64,000 bases of DNA from Streptomyces sioyaensis (GCF_004122735.1 NZ_SDIF01000015.1:43867-107866), one strand, 5' to 3'. Positions 43,410-51,876 are shown, counted from the stretch's first letter. The notes: generated by a model not told the origin, from the letters alone. Program-made: numbers and translations.

Positions 43410-45507
43410 CTACGACCACCGCATCCCGATCGCGGACAGCTGCTCCACCCGCTCCGGTGACAGTGTCGCGGCCCGGCTGCGCTGGTTCCCGATCCATGCC
43501 CCGAGCCGGTGCTCCCGTTCCTCCTGGCTCTCGCCGACGGCGATCCGTTCGACGTGCTTCCTCGGCACCCGTAGGTGTCCCTCGCGTTCGTAGAACTGCT
43601 TGGCGGCCGCGTAGTTCATCGCCCATTTGTCGGCCTGTGTACGGCGCGGGGGCGGCTTCTCGTCCTCGGCCGCGGGCTCTATCCCGAGGACCTGCTCACA
43701 CATCCACTGCTGGACGATGGTGAGGTTGTCCCAGCCGAGCCGGACCGAGCGCACCCACCGGCCAAGGTCCTCGCCCTGGTGCACGACGTCGCCGGGCTCG
43801 GTCGGCAGCGGGCGGCCGGCCTCCAGGTGGAGCCGGACGAGGTGGAAGGCGCGCTGCCACTCCACCGGCCAGGCCGGGCACCACGACGCGTCGATGTCCT
43901 CCAGCTGCTCGTGCCGCTCGTCCGACAGCGCCCCGGCCGACGACTCCACCGGCAGGCCCTCGGCATGCCGTTGCTCGTTCTGCTGCGCCTTGCGGGCGGC
44001 GGCCCGCGCGTTCTTCAGCCAGATCCCCACCCGGTAGCCCTGGAAGGTGGCGTCCAGCGGGGCCAGGAGGTGGCCCGCCTCGGCCGCCCACCCGCGCGCC
44101 GCTGCGAGACCTTCCTCCCACGCGACGTCGAAGTGCGACCAGACCATGCCGAGCTTCTCCAACTGCCGCGCGCGGTCGGCGTCCATGTCCCCACGGGCGT
44201 AGAAGCGGCGTGCGTCGGCGATCCATTGCCCCAGCGGAAACCCGGCGAGGGAGGCCGGCCACCCCTCGGCCTCCACCGCCTGGTCGTCGCCGGCGGGCAC
44301 GCGGTAGGTGAATGGCACCTTCAGGTCGCCGTGTTCGCGGACGTAGATGGCGGCGGCCTCCACCCCGCGGCGCCAGTGCTGATGTTCGGGGTTCACCACG
44401 CGCAGGTTGATGAACGCAGCCAGCTGTGCTGGGTCGCGGGGTGTGCTGAATTTCAGCAGTGCCCGGGCCGGCGCCGAGAGTCCGTGCTCGCGGCTCTCCT
44501 CCCCGCCGCCGTTGCCTCCCGAGCGGCTCTGCACGCCCGTGGAGCGGCTTTGCGCCTGCGGCTGGGCCAATGCCTCCACCACGCGGGCGTCGTGCGCTCT
44601 GAGGGCTTCCAGCAGCTTCGCCAATCCGTCGAACGCCCGGGAGGTGAGCATGTTGTCCGCTGTCTCCCCGGGCCCGAGCAGGACGGGCACCACGAGGGAT
44701 GCGACCTTGCCCTCACCGGGCTGCATCCGCAGCGCGCGGCCCACGGCCTGGACGAGGTCGGGCATGGAGCCGCGGACATCGGCGATGTACACGGAGTCAC
44801 AGTGGCGCGTGTCGACACCCTCCCCGAGTACCTTCACCGACCCCAAGTAGCCCTTCTCCACAACTGTGCCATCCGTGGCGATCCCGGCCGCGAACTCGCC
44901 CAGCACCCGGCGGCGATGGTTCGGCTTGTGCTCGCCGCACAGCCAGTCCGCCCAGATCATCTTGGGGCGCGACTCGGGGTCGGCGGCATGCAGCTGCGCG
45001 GCGACGTGCGGGAGGCCGGCCGCGAACGCCTCGGCCTCCTTGACGACGTGGTGGAAAACGAGCGTGCGTCGGAAGTTCTCCTCCGAGGACGCCTTGACGA
45101 GTGCGGTCTTGAGCGCGGCGAGCCGGGCGCCGCGGACCTGGTCCGAGCGGCCCTCGGCGCCCAGGAGCCGGGCTGCTTGGAGCTGGGTGTCGGTGATGTC
45201 CACGCACACCACCTGGTACGGCGCGCAGATGCCCCGATCGATCGCCTCGGAGAGGGTGAGGGTGTAGCAGCGAGCCCCGAACGGCCCGTCCGGATCGTCC
45301 TCCATGCTCGCCACCAGCTCGCCCGGCGCGCCCCGCTTGAAGTCCTCATCCAGCTGCCACAGCCGGGGCGTGGCCGTCATGTACAGCCGCCGGAGGGAGG
45401 GGATGCGGGTGTTGTCGTGGACGACCGCCCAGGGCTTGCCGATCCGTCCGGAGGTCCGGTGCGCCTCGTCGACGACAATCAGGTCCCAGCCCGGAAGGCC
45501 GTCCTTA
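43410..45507 (-). pseudogene. ttrA: TtrA-like telomeric helicase 1, C-terminal part (split by IS)
   Basis: This part starts immediately beside the insertion with KDGLPGWDLIVVDEAHRTSG (DEAH box) and runs through YMTATPRLW (motif III), GSMPDLVQAVGRALRMQ (motif VI) and several helicase-associated (HA) repeats (for example GHLLAPLDATFQGYRVGIWL) to the stop codon. It is a superfamily 2 helicase. Its closest visible relative is the intact gene at 49051-51576, roughly 80% identical by eye. Helicases of this build sit just inside Streptomyces telomeres (TtrA), where they affect conjugal transfer of linear replicons. The N-terminal part lies at 47056-47471. An internal start at 45380 could yield a partial protein without an ATP-binding motif. 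Confidence 0.85.
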
Positions 45508-45523
45508 CAACGTGGTGCGCGAT
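45508..45523 (+). repeat. IS left terminal inverted repeat
   Basis: CAACGTGGTGCGCGAT, directly preceded by the TTA target copy at 45505-45507. Confidence 0.8.
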
Positions 45524-45566
45524 TGAGGGTGGGGCGTGCTGGCCTGGAGAGTCGTCGGGTGGGTGA

Positions 45567-46490
45567 TCACCTCTCGGCGGCACGGTCGGAGACCAGGCCA
45601 GCGATGGCCGAGTGAATCTCGTCGTAGTACTCGCGGCGTCCGATCCAGCGTTGCAGGGGCCGCCACTGCTTGTGCTCGGCGTTGCCGTGCTCGACGCAGA
45701 TCCGCTCCGAGGACTGCTGGTGTCGGGCCCTTTCCCAGACGGCCAGTTCCTCGGGGGTGGCGTCCTTGTTCGGTTTCTTCGGAGGCGCCTCGACCTGGTT
45801 GGGGAAGTCTCTGGCCAGGCCCAGATAGCCGGCGTCGACCTTGGCCCTGACCCCGGGGAACTGCTCGAACAGATCCCAGATGCCCTCGGTCTTCAACGCC
45901 GTCTGATCATGCATGCGGCCGGGCCGGAACGCCCCGGTCCACAGCGTGCGGCCCTTCCCGTCGGTGATGACGGTGGCCTTCTTGGTGTTCTGCCTGCGCT
46001 TGCCCGAGATGAAGGTGCGCCGGCCGGGCTTGTTCGCCCGCGGGCGGCGGACCTGGACCTCGGTGCCGTCGATCCGCAGCTCGACGCCCTTGGCAGCGGC
46101 GTACGCGAACACGTCCGCAAGCGTGCGAAGCCGCAGGTCGGGCTGGCCGGGAACGACGAAGCCCCGTGCGGCAAGCAGTGGACGGATCTCGTGAACAGCG
46201 CGGGTGATTGTGGAGCGGTCCACGTCGTAGAACAGGGCCAGGGCGGCGTGTGGGAGTTGAAAGCGCAGGATCACCAGGGTGGCGATCATTCGATCGGTGA
46301 ACACCAGCTCGTGGTTCGGTCCGGCACCGGCCGCGCGCAGACGCTCGTGGCCTCGACGTTTGTGAAGCCGCCCTGCTTCGGAGGCCATCCAGGGGCCGGC
46401 CAACTCTCCGATCAGTGCACCGAGTCGACGCCGGGACAGACCGGTGCAAATACGATGGGAAAGGGCCGTGCGGGCCAGGTATTGCGTCAC
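45567..46490 (-). CDS. IS5-family transposase (DDE_Tnp_4 type)
   Basis: This transposase of about 307 residues cuts and rejoins the ends of the surrounding element. The GTG at 46490 begins VTQYLARTALSHRICTGLS; an alternative GTG lies 12 codons upstream. An N-terminal HTH (FTDRMIATLVILRFQLPHAA, then LALFYDVDRSTITRAVHEI) precedes the DDE core: first Asp in ELRIDGTEVQVRRP, second Asp in VDAGYLGL, and a Glu in the C-terminal HGNAEHKQWRPL region. It looks complete, so the element may still be active. Confidence 0.87.
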   Translation of the reverse strand: MTQYLARTALSHRICTGLSRRRLGALIGELAGPWMASEAGRLHKRRGHERLRAAGAGPNHELVFTDRMIATLVILRFQLPHAALALFYDVDRSTITRAVHEIRPLLAARGFVVPGQPDLRLRTLADVFAYAAAKGVELRIDGTEVQVRRPRANKPGRRTFISGKRRQNTKKATVITDGKGRTLWTGAFRPGRMHDQTALKTEGIWDLFEQFPGVRAKVDAGYLGLARDFPNQVEAPPKKPNKDATPEELAVWERARHQQSSERICVEHGNAEHKQWRPLQRWIGRREYYDEIHSAIAGLVSDRAAER

Positions 46491-46573
46491 AACAACACCC
46501 AATCCGCGCGGTCCCCACCACGTCACGGCCCACTCCTGCCGGCCCGCGCAGCATGGGCAGTTACCGTGACCGC

Positions 46574-47029
46574 ATGACGACTGACGCCACCCCACCCGCG
46601 AACCTCGCATCGATGCCCAGGGCCGAGTTCGCCTTCCCCGGCCCGCTGCGCGACCAGCTCGTCGCAGCGATCCTCAACGGTTCCAAGACCTCCACCACAG
46701 GACTCCTTGTCGACTACGAGCATGAGAGGGAGCCCTTGCCGAAAGTCGGGAGCCGTTCGGTGGTCATCGACTCGGATGACCGTCCGGTCGCGGTCATCGA
46801 GATCACCGGCGTGCGTGTCGTCCCGCTGGCGCAGGTGGATCTCGCTCACGTGGTGGACGAGGGGGAGGGGGACACCAGCGTGGCCGAGTGGCGGGCGGGC
46901 CACGAGCGGTTCTGGCACAGCGAGGAGGTGCGCGCTGCGTTGGAGGACCCCAAATTCACCGTGGACGACACGACGCTAGCGGTTCTGGAACGCTTCCGTC
47001 TCATCACCGACCTTCGCCTCGCCGATTAA
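46574..47029 (+). CDS. ASCH-domain protein, passenger gene of the IS
   Basis: This 151-residue protein starts at ATG 46574 and ends 26 bases inside the right terminal repeat. It has EFAFPGPLRDQLVAAILNG, KTSTTGLLVDYEHEREPLP, RPVAVIEITGVRVVPLAQV, and a C-terminal EWRAGHERFWHSEEV. ASCH domains have a PUA-like beta-barrel that may bind RNA or nucleosides; relatives are common as free-standing Streptomyces genes. Its position inside the terminal repeats makes it cargo. Whether it benefits the host or the element is unknown. Confidence 0.85.
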   Translation: MTTDATPPANLASMPRAEFAFPGPLRDQLVAAILNGSKTSTTGLLVDYEHEREPLPKVGSRSVVIDSDDRPVAVIEITGVRVVPLAQVDLAHVVDEGEGDTSVAEWRAGHERFWHSEEVRAALEDPKFTVDDTTLAVLERFRLITDLRLAD

Positions 47030-47039
47030 TCATCCGCCT

Positions 47040-47055
47040 ATCGCTCACCACGTCG
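47040..47055 (-). repeat. IS right terminal inverted repeat
   Basis: Complement of CGACGTGGTGAGCGAT, directly followed by the second TTA target copy at 47056-47058. Confidence 0.8.
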
Positions 47056-47471
47056 TTATGTGCGCGCTCCAGCGTCCCGAGCCCGAGCGAGGCGTACGTG
47101 GCGAACACCGTGACGCGGTCGAACGGGCGCACCCAGTCGACCAGCTCTTCCACCTCCGTGGTGTTGGGGAAGGCCACCTCATCCCCGCGCAGGGACGAGA
47201 CCCCGATCATCGGGCCTCTACGGCCGCCCTCGCGCCACGCCACCTCGGTTTGGGCCAGCAAATCCAGCGAGGGCACCAGCACCAGCACTCGGCCCGCCCG
47301 AAGCTCCTCCGCGCTGCGCACAGAGACGAGGCTCTTGCCCGAGCCGGTCGCCAAAACCATCTGAGTACGCAGCCCACGCGCGGACACCCACGAGCCCACA
47401 GCCGGTTCGAGTGCACGGCGCACCGCGTCCACGGCCTCCCGCTGATGAGCCCGCAAAACCACCTTCGTCAC
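47056..47471 (-). pseudogene. ttrA: TtrA-like telomeric helicase 1, N-terminal part (split by IS)
   Basis: GTG 47471 follows GGGAG and begins VTKVVLRAHQREAVDAVRRA. It includes the Q-motif region, Walker A (LATGSGKS, near residue 40), VLVLVPSLDLLAQTE (motif Ia) and VTVFATYASLGLGTLERAH, where the IS interrupts it. This half lacks the DEAH box and motif VI, so it cannot act alone. Transcription runs away from the telomere-like repeat, starting about 815 bases from its outermost palindrome. Confidence 0.85.
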
Positions 47472-47635
47472 GCTGGCTCCCTTCATCCTGAACGATCTCG
47501 CCCATTCGCCGGCATCCGACCGCTGGAGTGGTGGCCGTCTCGCATTCCATAGCCTATCTGCCAATGAGAATGATGCAAAAGAAAGCCGCACCCATGACAA
47601 CCCGGCGCCACCTCGCCACGGGTTAGGCTCGCCGG

Positions 47636-48109
47636 ATGCAATGGGGGCCACTTATAAGCACGGTAGTAGGCGCGGTGATCGGTGTTCTGGCGACCCTTGC
47701 CGCTGACCTGTCCCGCGCAAAGCGCACCCGTCAGGACAGTGAGCACAACGCCCGGCGCCAGCTCTACGCCGACTACCTTGCCGCCCTGGCAAGCACCAGG
47801 AATCATCTCCGACTGGCCGCACGCTCCGCCCATACGCCACCCGAGGAGCGGGCTCGCAAGGCCATCGAAGCCTTCAAAGAGGGAAACGCCTACGAACTGC
47901 GGTACCAGGTAGCGCTCATCTCCCCGCGATCCGTTATCGAAGCATCCACCGCAGCCTTCCGGGCCTTGAGAGATCTACGAGACCTGATCGAGGAAGGCGC
48001 ACTCCACACCGAGCCCAGCTACCTCGATCTGAGGGACTGTTGGGAAGAGCGCTTCGCTGAACTCCGCACCGTCATGCGCAACAACCTCAACAGCTCCCCA
48101 CCCCGATAG
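47636..48109 (+). CDS. Hypothetical membrane-anchored protein (157 aa)
   Basis: An N-terminal membrane segment (LISTVVGAVIGVLATLAADL, residues 6-25) is followed by a charged, helical cytoplasmic domain (RQLYADYLAALASTRNHLRL, then YELRYQVALISPRSVIEAS). Such short proteins are common in Streptomyces; their function is unknown. The gene points toward the telomere-like repeat and its stop codon lies at the outer edge of the left arm. No good ribosome site is seen, so it may be leaderless. Confidence 0.6.
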   Translation: MQWGPLISTVVGAVIGVLATLAADLSRAKRTRQDSEHNARRQLYADYLAALASTRNHLRLAARSAHTPPEERARKAIEAFKEGNAYELRYQVALISPRSVIEASTAAFRALRDLRDLIEEGALHTEPSYLDLRDCWEERFAELRTVMRNNLNSSPPR

Positions 48110-48300
48110 CCAGCCGCCCGCGTCAGCGGGCTGGCCTGGAGGCGGAGCCGGAAGGCCAAGGGGAGCGAAGCGACCCGTTGCGCGAAGCGCAATCAGATCC
48201 CAAGCGGAGCGCGGGATCTGACGGCCCGAAGGGCCAGCTCGCGGCGAAGCCGCGAGCAACTGGGGTGCGCAGCACCCCAGCCCGACCCGCGGAGCGGGTC
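48107..48300 (-). repeat. Telomere-type palindrome array, left arm of inverted repeat
   Basis: Read leftward from 48300, this arm has the same series of hairpins as the right arm: GACCCGCTCCGCGGGTC (48300-48284), a CTGGGGTG...CACCCCAG stem (48260-48281), GCTCGCGG...CCGCGAGC (48237-48257), GGCCCGAAGGGCC (48223-48235) and CAGATCC...GGATCTG (48194-48220), then GCGAAGC-type loops to about 48107. Compared with the right arm it lacks the three outermost palindromes. GCGAAGC loops and their order are hallmarks of Streptomyces telomeres. Confidence 0.8.
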
Positions 48301-48822
48301 CCACAGCGCTGCGCGCTGTGCAAGCGAACCACCTCGCTCCGCTCGGTGGTTCCGACCCGCTCCGCGGGTCGGGCTGGGGTGCTGCGCACCCCAGTTGCTC
48401 GCGGCTTCGCCCGCGAGCTGGCCCTTCGGGCCGTCAGATCCCGCGCTTCGCTTGGGATCTGAGTGCGCTTCGCGCAGCGGGTCGCTTCGCTCCCCTGGCC
48501 TTCCGGCTTCGCCTTCAGGCCGGCCCGCTTGCGCGGGCGGCTGGCTAGGGGGCTGGGGGCGGTCAGGGTGGGACGTTGGATCTTGCTGGCGTATTAGGGC
48601 GAGTCCGTTGCTCAGGTACTTGTCAGCTGATGGCTCATCAATGCGTATGGGGTGGGTCAGTTCGCCGCCTGCTGCGGCGAGGGTCCAGCAGCTGCGGGGG
48701 CGCTGCGCGTCGAATCGGATGAGGGCATTAATTCCCTGTTCCCCGAGCCATTTCAGGATGGAGTGGGGGTGTCTTTTGTAGTCGCTGTCGGAGTCTGTCG
48801 GCCGGTTCTTTGCTCTGGCCAT
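48193..48822 (-). CDS. Hypothetical protein whose frame runs into the telomere array
   Basis: The first 90 or so codons look genuine: MARAKNRPTDSDSDYKRHPH, ILKWLGEQGINALIRFDAQR, SCWTLAAAGGELTHPIRIDE, YLSNGLALIRQQ. After that the frame passes through the whole right telomere array and stops only in the left arm at 48193. If the right-hand end once terminated at 48286, the frame would have had no stop before the DNA end. The function is unknown; coding status beyond residue 100 is doubtful. Confidence 0.3.
   Translation of the reverse strand: MARAKNRPTDSDSDYKRHPHSILKWLGEQGINALIRFDAQRPRSCWTLAAAGGELTHPIRIDEPSADKYLSNGLALIRQQDPTSHPDRPQPPSQPPAQAGRPEGEAGRPGERSDPLREAHSDPKRSAGSDGPKGQLAGEAASNWGAQHPSPTRGAGRNHRAERGGSLAQRAALWDPLRGSGWGAAHPSCSRLRRELALRAVRSRAPLGI
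48286..48557 (+). repeat. Streptomyces-type telomere sequence with palindromes I onward, embedded internally
   Basis: From 48286 rightward the sequence reads like the extreme 5' end of a Streptomyces chromosome: palindrome I CCCGCGGAGCGGG (48286-48298), palindrome II CACAGCGCTGCGCGCTGTG (48302-48320), the AAGCGA linker, palindrome III ACCACC...GGTGGT (48328-48350), palindrome IV GACCCGCTCCGCGGGTC (48354-48370), then CTGGGGTG...CACCCC, GCTCGCGG...GCGAGC, GGCCCTTCGGGCC (48420-48432) and CAGATCC...GGATCTG. In the archetypal telomere, from memory, palindrome I is identical and palindrome II differs at only a few bases. These palindromes fold on the 3' overhang for end-patching by Tpg/Tap. Here the end is not at a terminus but joined to a second, inverted copy. 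Confidence 0.85.
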
Positions 48823-49050
48823 GCCGGTGAGCATACTGGTCGCCGGGTGTTTGATGGCTTCCTTGAGGTATTTGCTTCAAAAGATTTAGTAGATAGACTC
48901 TGGAAAGAGAGTACTCCACCGATGAAGCGTTCGGGCCCGCCGGAACCAGCTTTTCGCGGGACTGCTCAGAGGAATCTACATGCAGGTTTCTTGCCGTTCT
49001 TTGCCCGACTCGACCCGACCCTCCGTCAACCAGGAGAAAGCAGACCGGAT

Positions 49051-51576
49051 ATGGCAGCAAAGAGGCTTCGTCCTCATCAACGGGAAGCCGTCGATGCCGT
49101 TCTCCGCGCCCTGGAATTGCCTGCAAGATCGCTTGTGCCTGAGCGGGGGCTCCGCACTCAGGTGATCATGGCGACCGGGTCCGGGAAGACCCAGGTGGCG
49201 GTCTGCAGTGCGGAGGAGCTCCATGCGAGCCGTGTGCTGGTGCTCGTGCCCTCGCTGGATCTGCTTGCCCAGACCGAGGCCGCGTGGCGTGAGGGAGGTC
49301 GCCGGGGCCCGGTGATTGGGGTCTCGTCCCTTCGGGGTGAGGAGGTGGGCTTCTCCAACACCACTGACGCGGATGAGTTGGTGGAGTGGACGAGAGGCCT
49401 GGAGAAGGTCACCGTGTTCGCCACGTACGCCTCGCTCGGGCTGGGCACGCTGGAGCGCGCGCACGCCGCCGGCCTTTCCGCCTGGGACCTGATCGTGGTC
49501 GATGAGGCGCATCGCACCTCGGGCCGGCTCGGGAAGCCGTGGGCGGTGGTCCACGACAACGCCCGGATCCCCTCGTTGCGCCGCCTGTACATGACGGCCA
49601 CCCCGCGGCTGTGGCAGCTCGGGGAGGAGGAGGGCCGAGAGGGCGCGCCCGGCGCGCTGGTGGCGAGCATGGAAGATGACCCCGCCTCGCCTTTCGGCAG
49701 CAGGTGTTTCACTTTGACACTCTCAGCCGCCATCGACAGGGGGATTTGTGCCCCTTATCAGGTGGTGTGCGTGGATGTGACGGATACGCAGTTCCAGGCG
49801 GCGCAGCTTCTGGGCGCGGAGGGCCGGTCGGACGAGATGCGCGGGGCCCGGCTCGCTGCCCTGCAGACTGCTCTGGTGAAGGCATCGGCGGAGGAGAGCT
49901 TCCGGCGCACGCTGGTGTTCCACCACCTGACGAGGGAGGCTGAGGCTTTCGCGGCCGGCTTGCCGGGCGTGGCGGCGCAGTTGCACGCCAGTGACCCGGA
50001 GTTCTACCCGGAGACTGTGTGGGCGGACTGGTTGTGCGGGGAGCACAAGCCGCTGCACCGCCGCCGTGTGCTGGGCGAGTTCGCCGAGGGGGTCGCTGCG
50101 GACGGCACGGTGGTGGAGAAGGGCTATCTGGGGTCGGTGAGGGTGCTAGGGGAAGGTGTCGACACCAAGAATTGCGACTCGGTGTACTGGGCGGATGTGC
50201 GCGGCTCGATGCCGGATCTGGTGCAGGCGGTGGGACGGGCGCTGCGGATGCAGCCGGGCGAGGGGAAGGTTGCTTCGCTGGTCGTGCCGGTCCTGCTCGC
50301 CCCCGGCGAGACGGCCGACAACATGCTCACGTCCAAGGCGTTCGGCGGGCTGGCCAAGCTTTTGGAAGCGCTCCGGGCGCACGACGCTCGGGTGGTGGAG
50401 GCGTTGGCCGAGGAGCAGGCGCCCAGTCGCTCGCCCAAGGGCCGGGAGGCGGGCGAGGGCGGGAAGAGTGGTAAGGGGAGCGGTGAGGGCTCCGGAGGCG
50501 TCAGCGAGCCCGCCAGGCAGCTCCTGAAGTTCTCCACGCCGCGCGACCCGGCCGCGCTCGCCGCGTTCGTCAACCTGCGCGTCCTGAATCCGGAACGCGA
50601 GCACTGGCGGCGCGGGGTGGAGGCCGCCGTCATCTATGCCCGGGAGCACGGTGACCTGCGTGTGCCGTTCACGTATCGCGTCCCGGCCGGGGACGAGGCC
50701 GAAGCCGAGAAGTGGCCGGCCTCGCTCGCGGACTTCCCGCTGGGCCAGTGGACCGCCGACGCCAGGCGCTTCTACGCCCGTGGGGACATGGACGCCGACC
50801 GCGCGCGGCAGTTGGAGAAGCTCGGCATGGTCTGGTCGCACTTCGACGTCGCGTGGGAGGAAGGTCTCGCAGCGGCGCGCGGGTGGGCCGCCGAACACGG
50901 TCACCTCCTGGCCCCGCTGGACGCCACCTACCAGGGCGCGAAGGTGGGCATCTGGCTGAAGAACGCGCGCGCTGCCGCCCGAAGAGCGGTGGAGAGCGAG
51001 CAGCGGCGGGCCGAGGGGCTGCCGGTGGAGTCGTCGGCGGGCGCGCTCACCGAGGCGCGGCGCGAACAGCTGGAGGACATCGACCCGTCCTGGTGCCCGG
51101 CCTGGCCGGTGGCATGGCAGCGCTGCTTCCATCTCACCCGGCTGCACCTGGACGCCGGTGGGAGCCTGCCCACCGCGGCGGGTCACGTCGTACGGCAGGG
51201 CGAGGATCTCGGGCGATGGGTCACATCAGCCCGCCTGGGGTGGGACAGCCTGAGCACCGTGCAGCAGTGGATGTGCGAACACGTCCTCGGCATCGAACCT
51301 GCGACCGAGGACGAGAAGCCCAAGCCGCGCACCAGCCAGGCTGACAAATGGACCGCCCACCTCGCGGCCGCCCGGCAGTTCTACGAACGCGAGGGACACC
51401 TTCGAGTGCCGCGCAAGCATGTCGAGACGATCACCGTGGGTGGGGCCCACGGCGAGGACCAGGAACAGCGGCCTCTCCGGCTGGGTGCCTGGATCAGTAA
51501 CCAACGGTCCCGGGCTGCGACGCTGGCCCCGGAGCGCGTGGAACAGCTCTCCAAGATCGGCATGCGGTGGGCATGA
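49051..51576 (+). CDS. ttrA: TtrA-like telomeric helicase 2, intact
   Basis: This 841-residue superfamily 2 helicase starts at ATG 49051 (MAAKRLRPHQREAVDAV). Motifs are Walker A MATGSGKT (about 38), Ia VLVLVPSLDLLAQTE, DEAH in VVDEAHRTSG (about 150), YMTATPRLW (about 180), and motif VI QAVGRALRMQPGEG (about 395), then a Gly/Ser/Lys-rich linker (about 455-480) and four or so HA repeats (W...A...Y...GHL.VP pattern) to the end. HA repeats probably bind nucleic acid. Similar helicases lie at Streptomyces chromosome and linear-plasmid ends (TtrA), read inward from the telomere. This one begins about 765 bases from palindrome I, mirroring the split copy on the other side. Confidence 0.9.
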   Translation: MAAKRLRPHQREAVDAVLRALELPARSLVPERGLRTQVIMATGSGKTQVAVCSAEELHASRVLVLVPSLDLLAQTEAAWREGGRRGPVIGVSSLRGEEVGFSNTTDADELVEWTRGLEKVTVFATYASLGLGTLERAHAAGLSAWDLIVVDEAHRTSGRLGKPWAVVHDNARIPSLRRLYMTATPRLWQLGEEEGREGAPGALVASMEDDPASPFGSRCFTLTLSAAIDRGICAPYQVVCVDVTDTQFQAAQLLGAEGRSDEMRGARLAALQTALVKASAEESFRRTLVFHHLTREAEAFAAGLPGVAAQLHASDPEFYPETVWADWLCGEHKPLHRRRVLGEFAEGVAADGTVVEKGYLGSVRVLGEGVDTKNCDSVYWADVRGSMPDLVQAVGRALRMQPGEGKVASLVVPVLLAPGETADNMLTSKAFGGLAKLLEALRAHDARVVEALAEEQAPSRSPKGREAGEGGKSGKGSGEGSGGVSEPARQLLKFSTPRDPAALAAFVNLRVLNPEREHWRRGVEAAVIYAREHGDLRVPFTYRVPAGDEAEAEKWPASLADFPLGQWTADARRFYARGDMDADRARQLEKLGMVWSHFDVAWEEGLAAARGWAAEHGHLLAPLDATYQGAKVGIWLKNARAAARRAVESEQRRAEGLPVESSAGALTEARREQLEDIDPSWCPAWPVAWQRCFHLTRLHLDAGGSLPTAAGHVVRQGEDLGRWVTSARLGWDSLSTVQQWMCEHVLGIEPATEDEKPKPRTSQADKWTAHLAAARQFYEREGHLRVPRKHVETITVGGAHGEDQEQRPLRLGAWISNQRSRAATLAPERVEQLSKIGMRWA

Positions 51577-51726
51577 CCGGTCTTCGCTGAGGAGAGGAGG
51601 CGGGTCGTGCCCGCCCGCCCAGGAGCGACGTAAGCGTCCCCGTGCTCCAGGTGCCTGTCGCCGGATCGACGCGGTGGCGGCGGCTCGTCGTAAGGGAGAG
51701 GGGGCAGTGAGCATGGCACCGGGTCT

Positions 51727-51758
51727 GGATACCCCGCGGCGGATGCCACGGGGTATCC
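51727..51758 (+). terminator. Hairpin downstream of helicase 2
   Basis: GGATACCCCG (51727-51736) pairs with CGGGGTATCC (51749-51758) around a 12-base loop, about 150 bases past the helicase stop. Confidence 0.5.
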
Positions 51759-51852
51759 GCGCGGGGGCAGTTCATGCCCGGGCCGCCACGCGTTCGGTCA
51801 GGAGCCGCGTTCCAGCGGGCTCCGGCGCGGACGGAACGGCGAGGCGGGGTGC

Positions 51853-51876
51853 GCCCGGCCCGCCGGCGGGCCGGGC
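51853..51876. terminator. Perfect palindrome between convergent helicase 2 and pyruvate carboxylase
   Basis: A 24-base perfect palindrome (GCCCGGCCCGCC and its complement). It lies 82 bases past the pyc stop codon and probably acts in both directions. Nothing else is seen in 51577-51957 apart from the upstream hairpin. Confidence 0.6.

Larger units (their letters stand above)
45508..47055. mobile_element. IS5-type insertion sequence carrying an ASCH-domain gene
   Basis: The element is 1548 bases with 16-base imperfect terminal inverted repeats: CAACGTGGTGCGCGAT at the left and the complement of CGACGTGGTGAGCGAT at the right (14 of 16 match). Direct TTA target copies lie at 45505-45507 and 47056-47058; a 3-base TNA-type target is typical of some IS5-family groups. 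It contains a DDE transposase on the minus strand and, diverging from it, an ASCH-domain gene ending 26 bases before the right tip. Deleting the element plus one TTA restores the helicase frame as ERAH-KDGLPGWD, matching ERAHAAGLSAWD in the intact paralogue. The insertion is therefore precise and fairly recent. Confidence 0.88.

Noticed and set aside
43575..45566. 663-codon open frame on the + strand opposite helicase 1
   Set aside because: Antisense shadow of the helicase.
48120..48550. CRISPR-like or REP repeat array
   Set aside because: The repeats are nested palindromes of different sequence, mirrored around a centre, not direct repeats with unique spacers.
48107..48557. Fold-back sequencing artefact of one telomere
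   Set aside because: Sequences outside the arms differ (split versus intact helicase, different small genes), so it is not one end copied in reverse; an artificial join of two different ends remains possible.
48728..49126. 132-codon frame upstream of helicase 2
   Set aside because: No protein-like pattern; overlaps the helicase start on the other strand.
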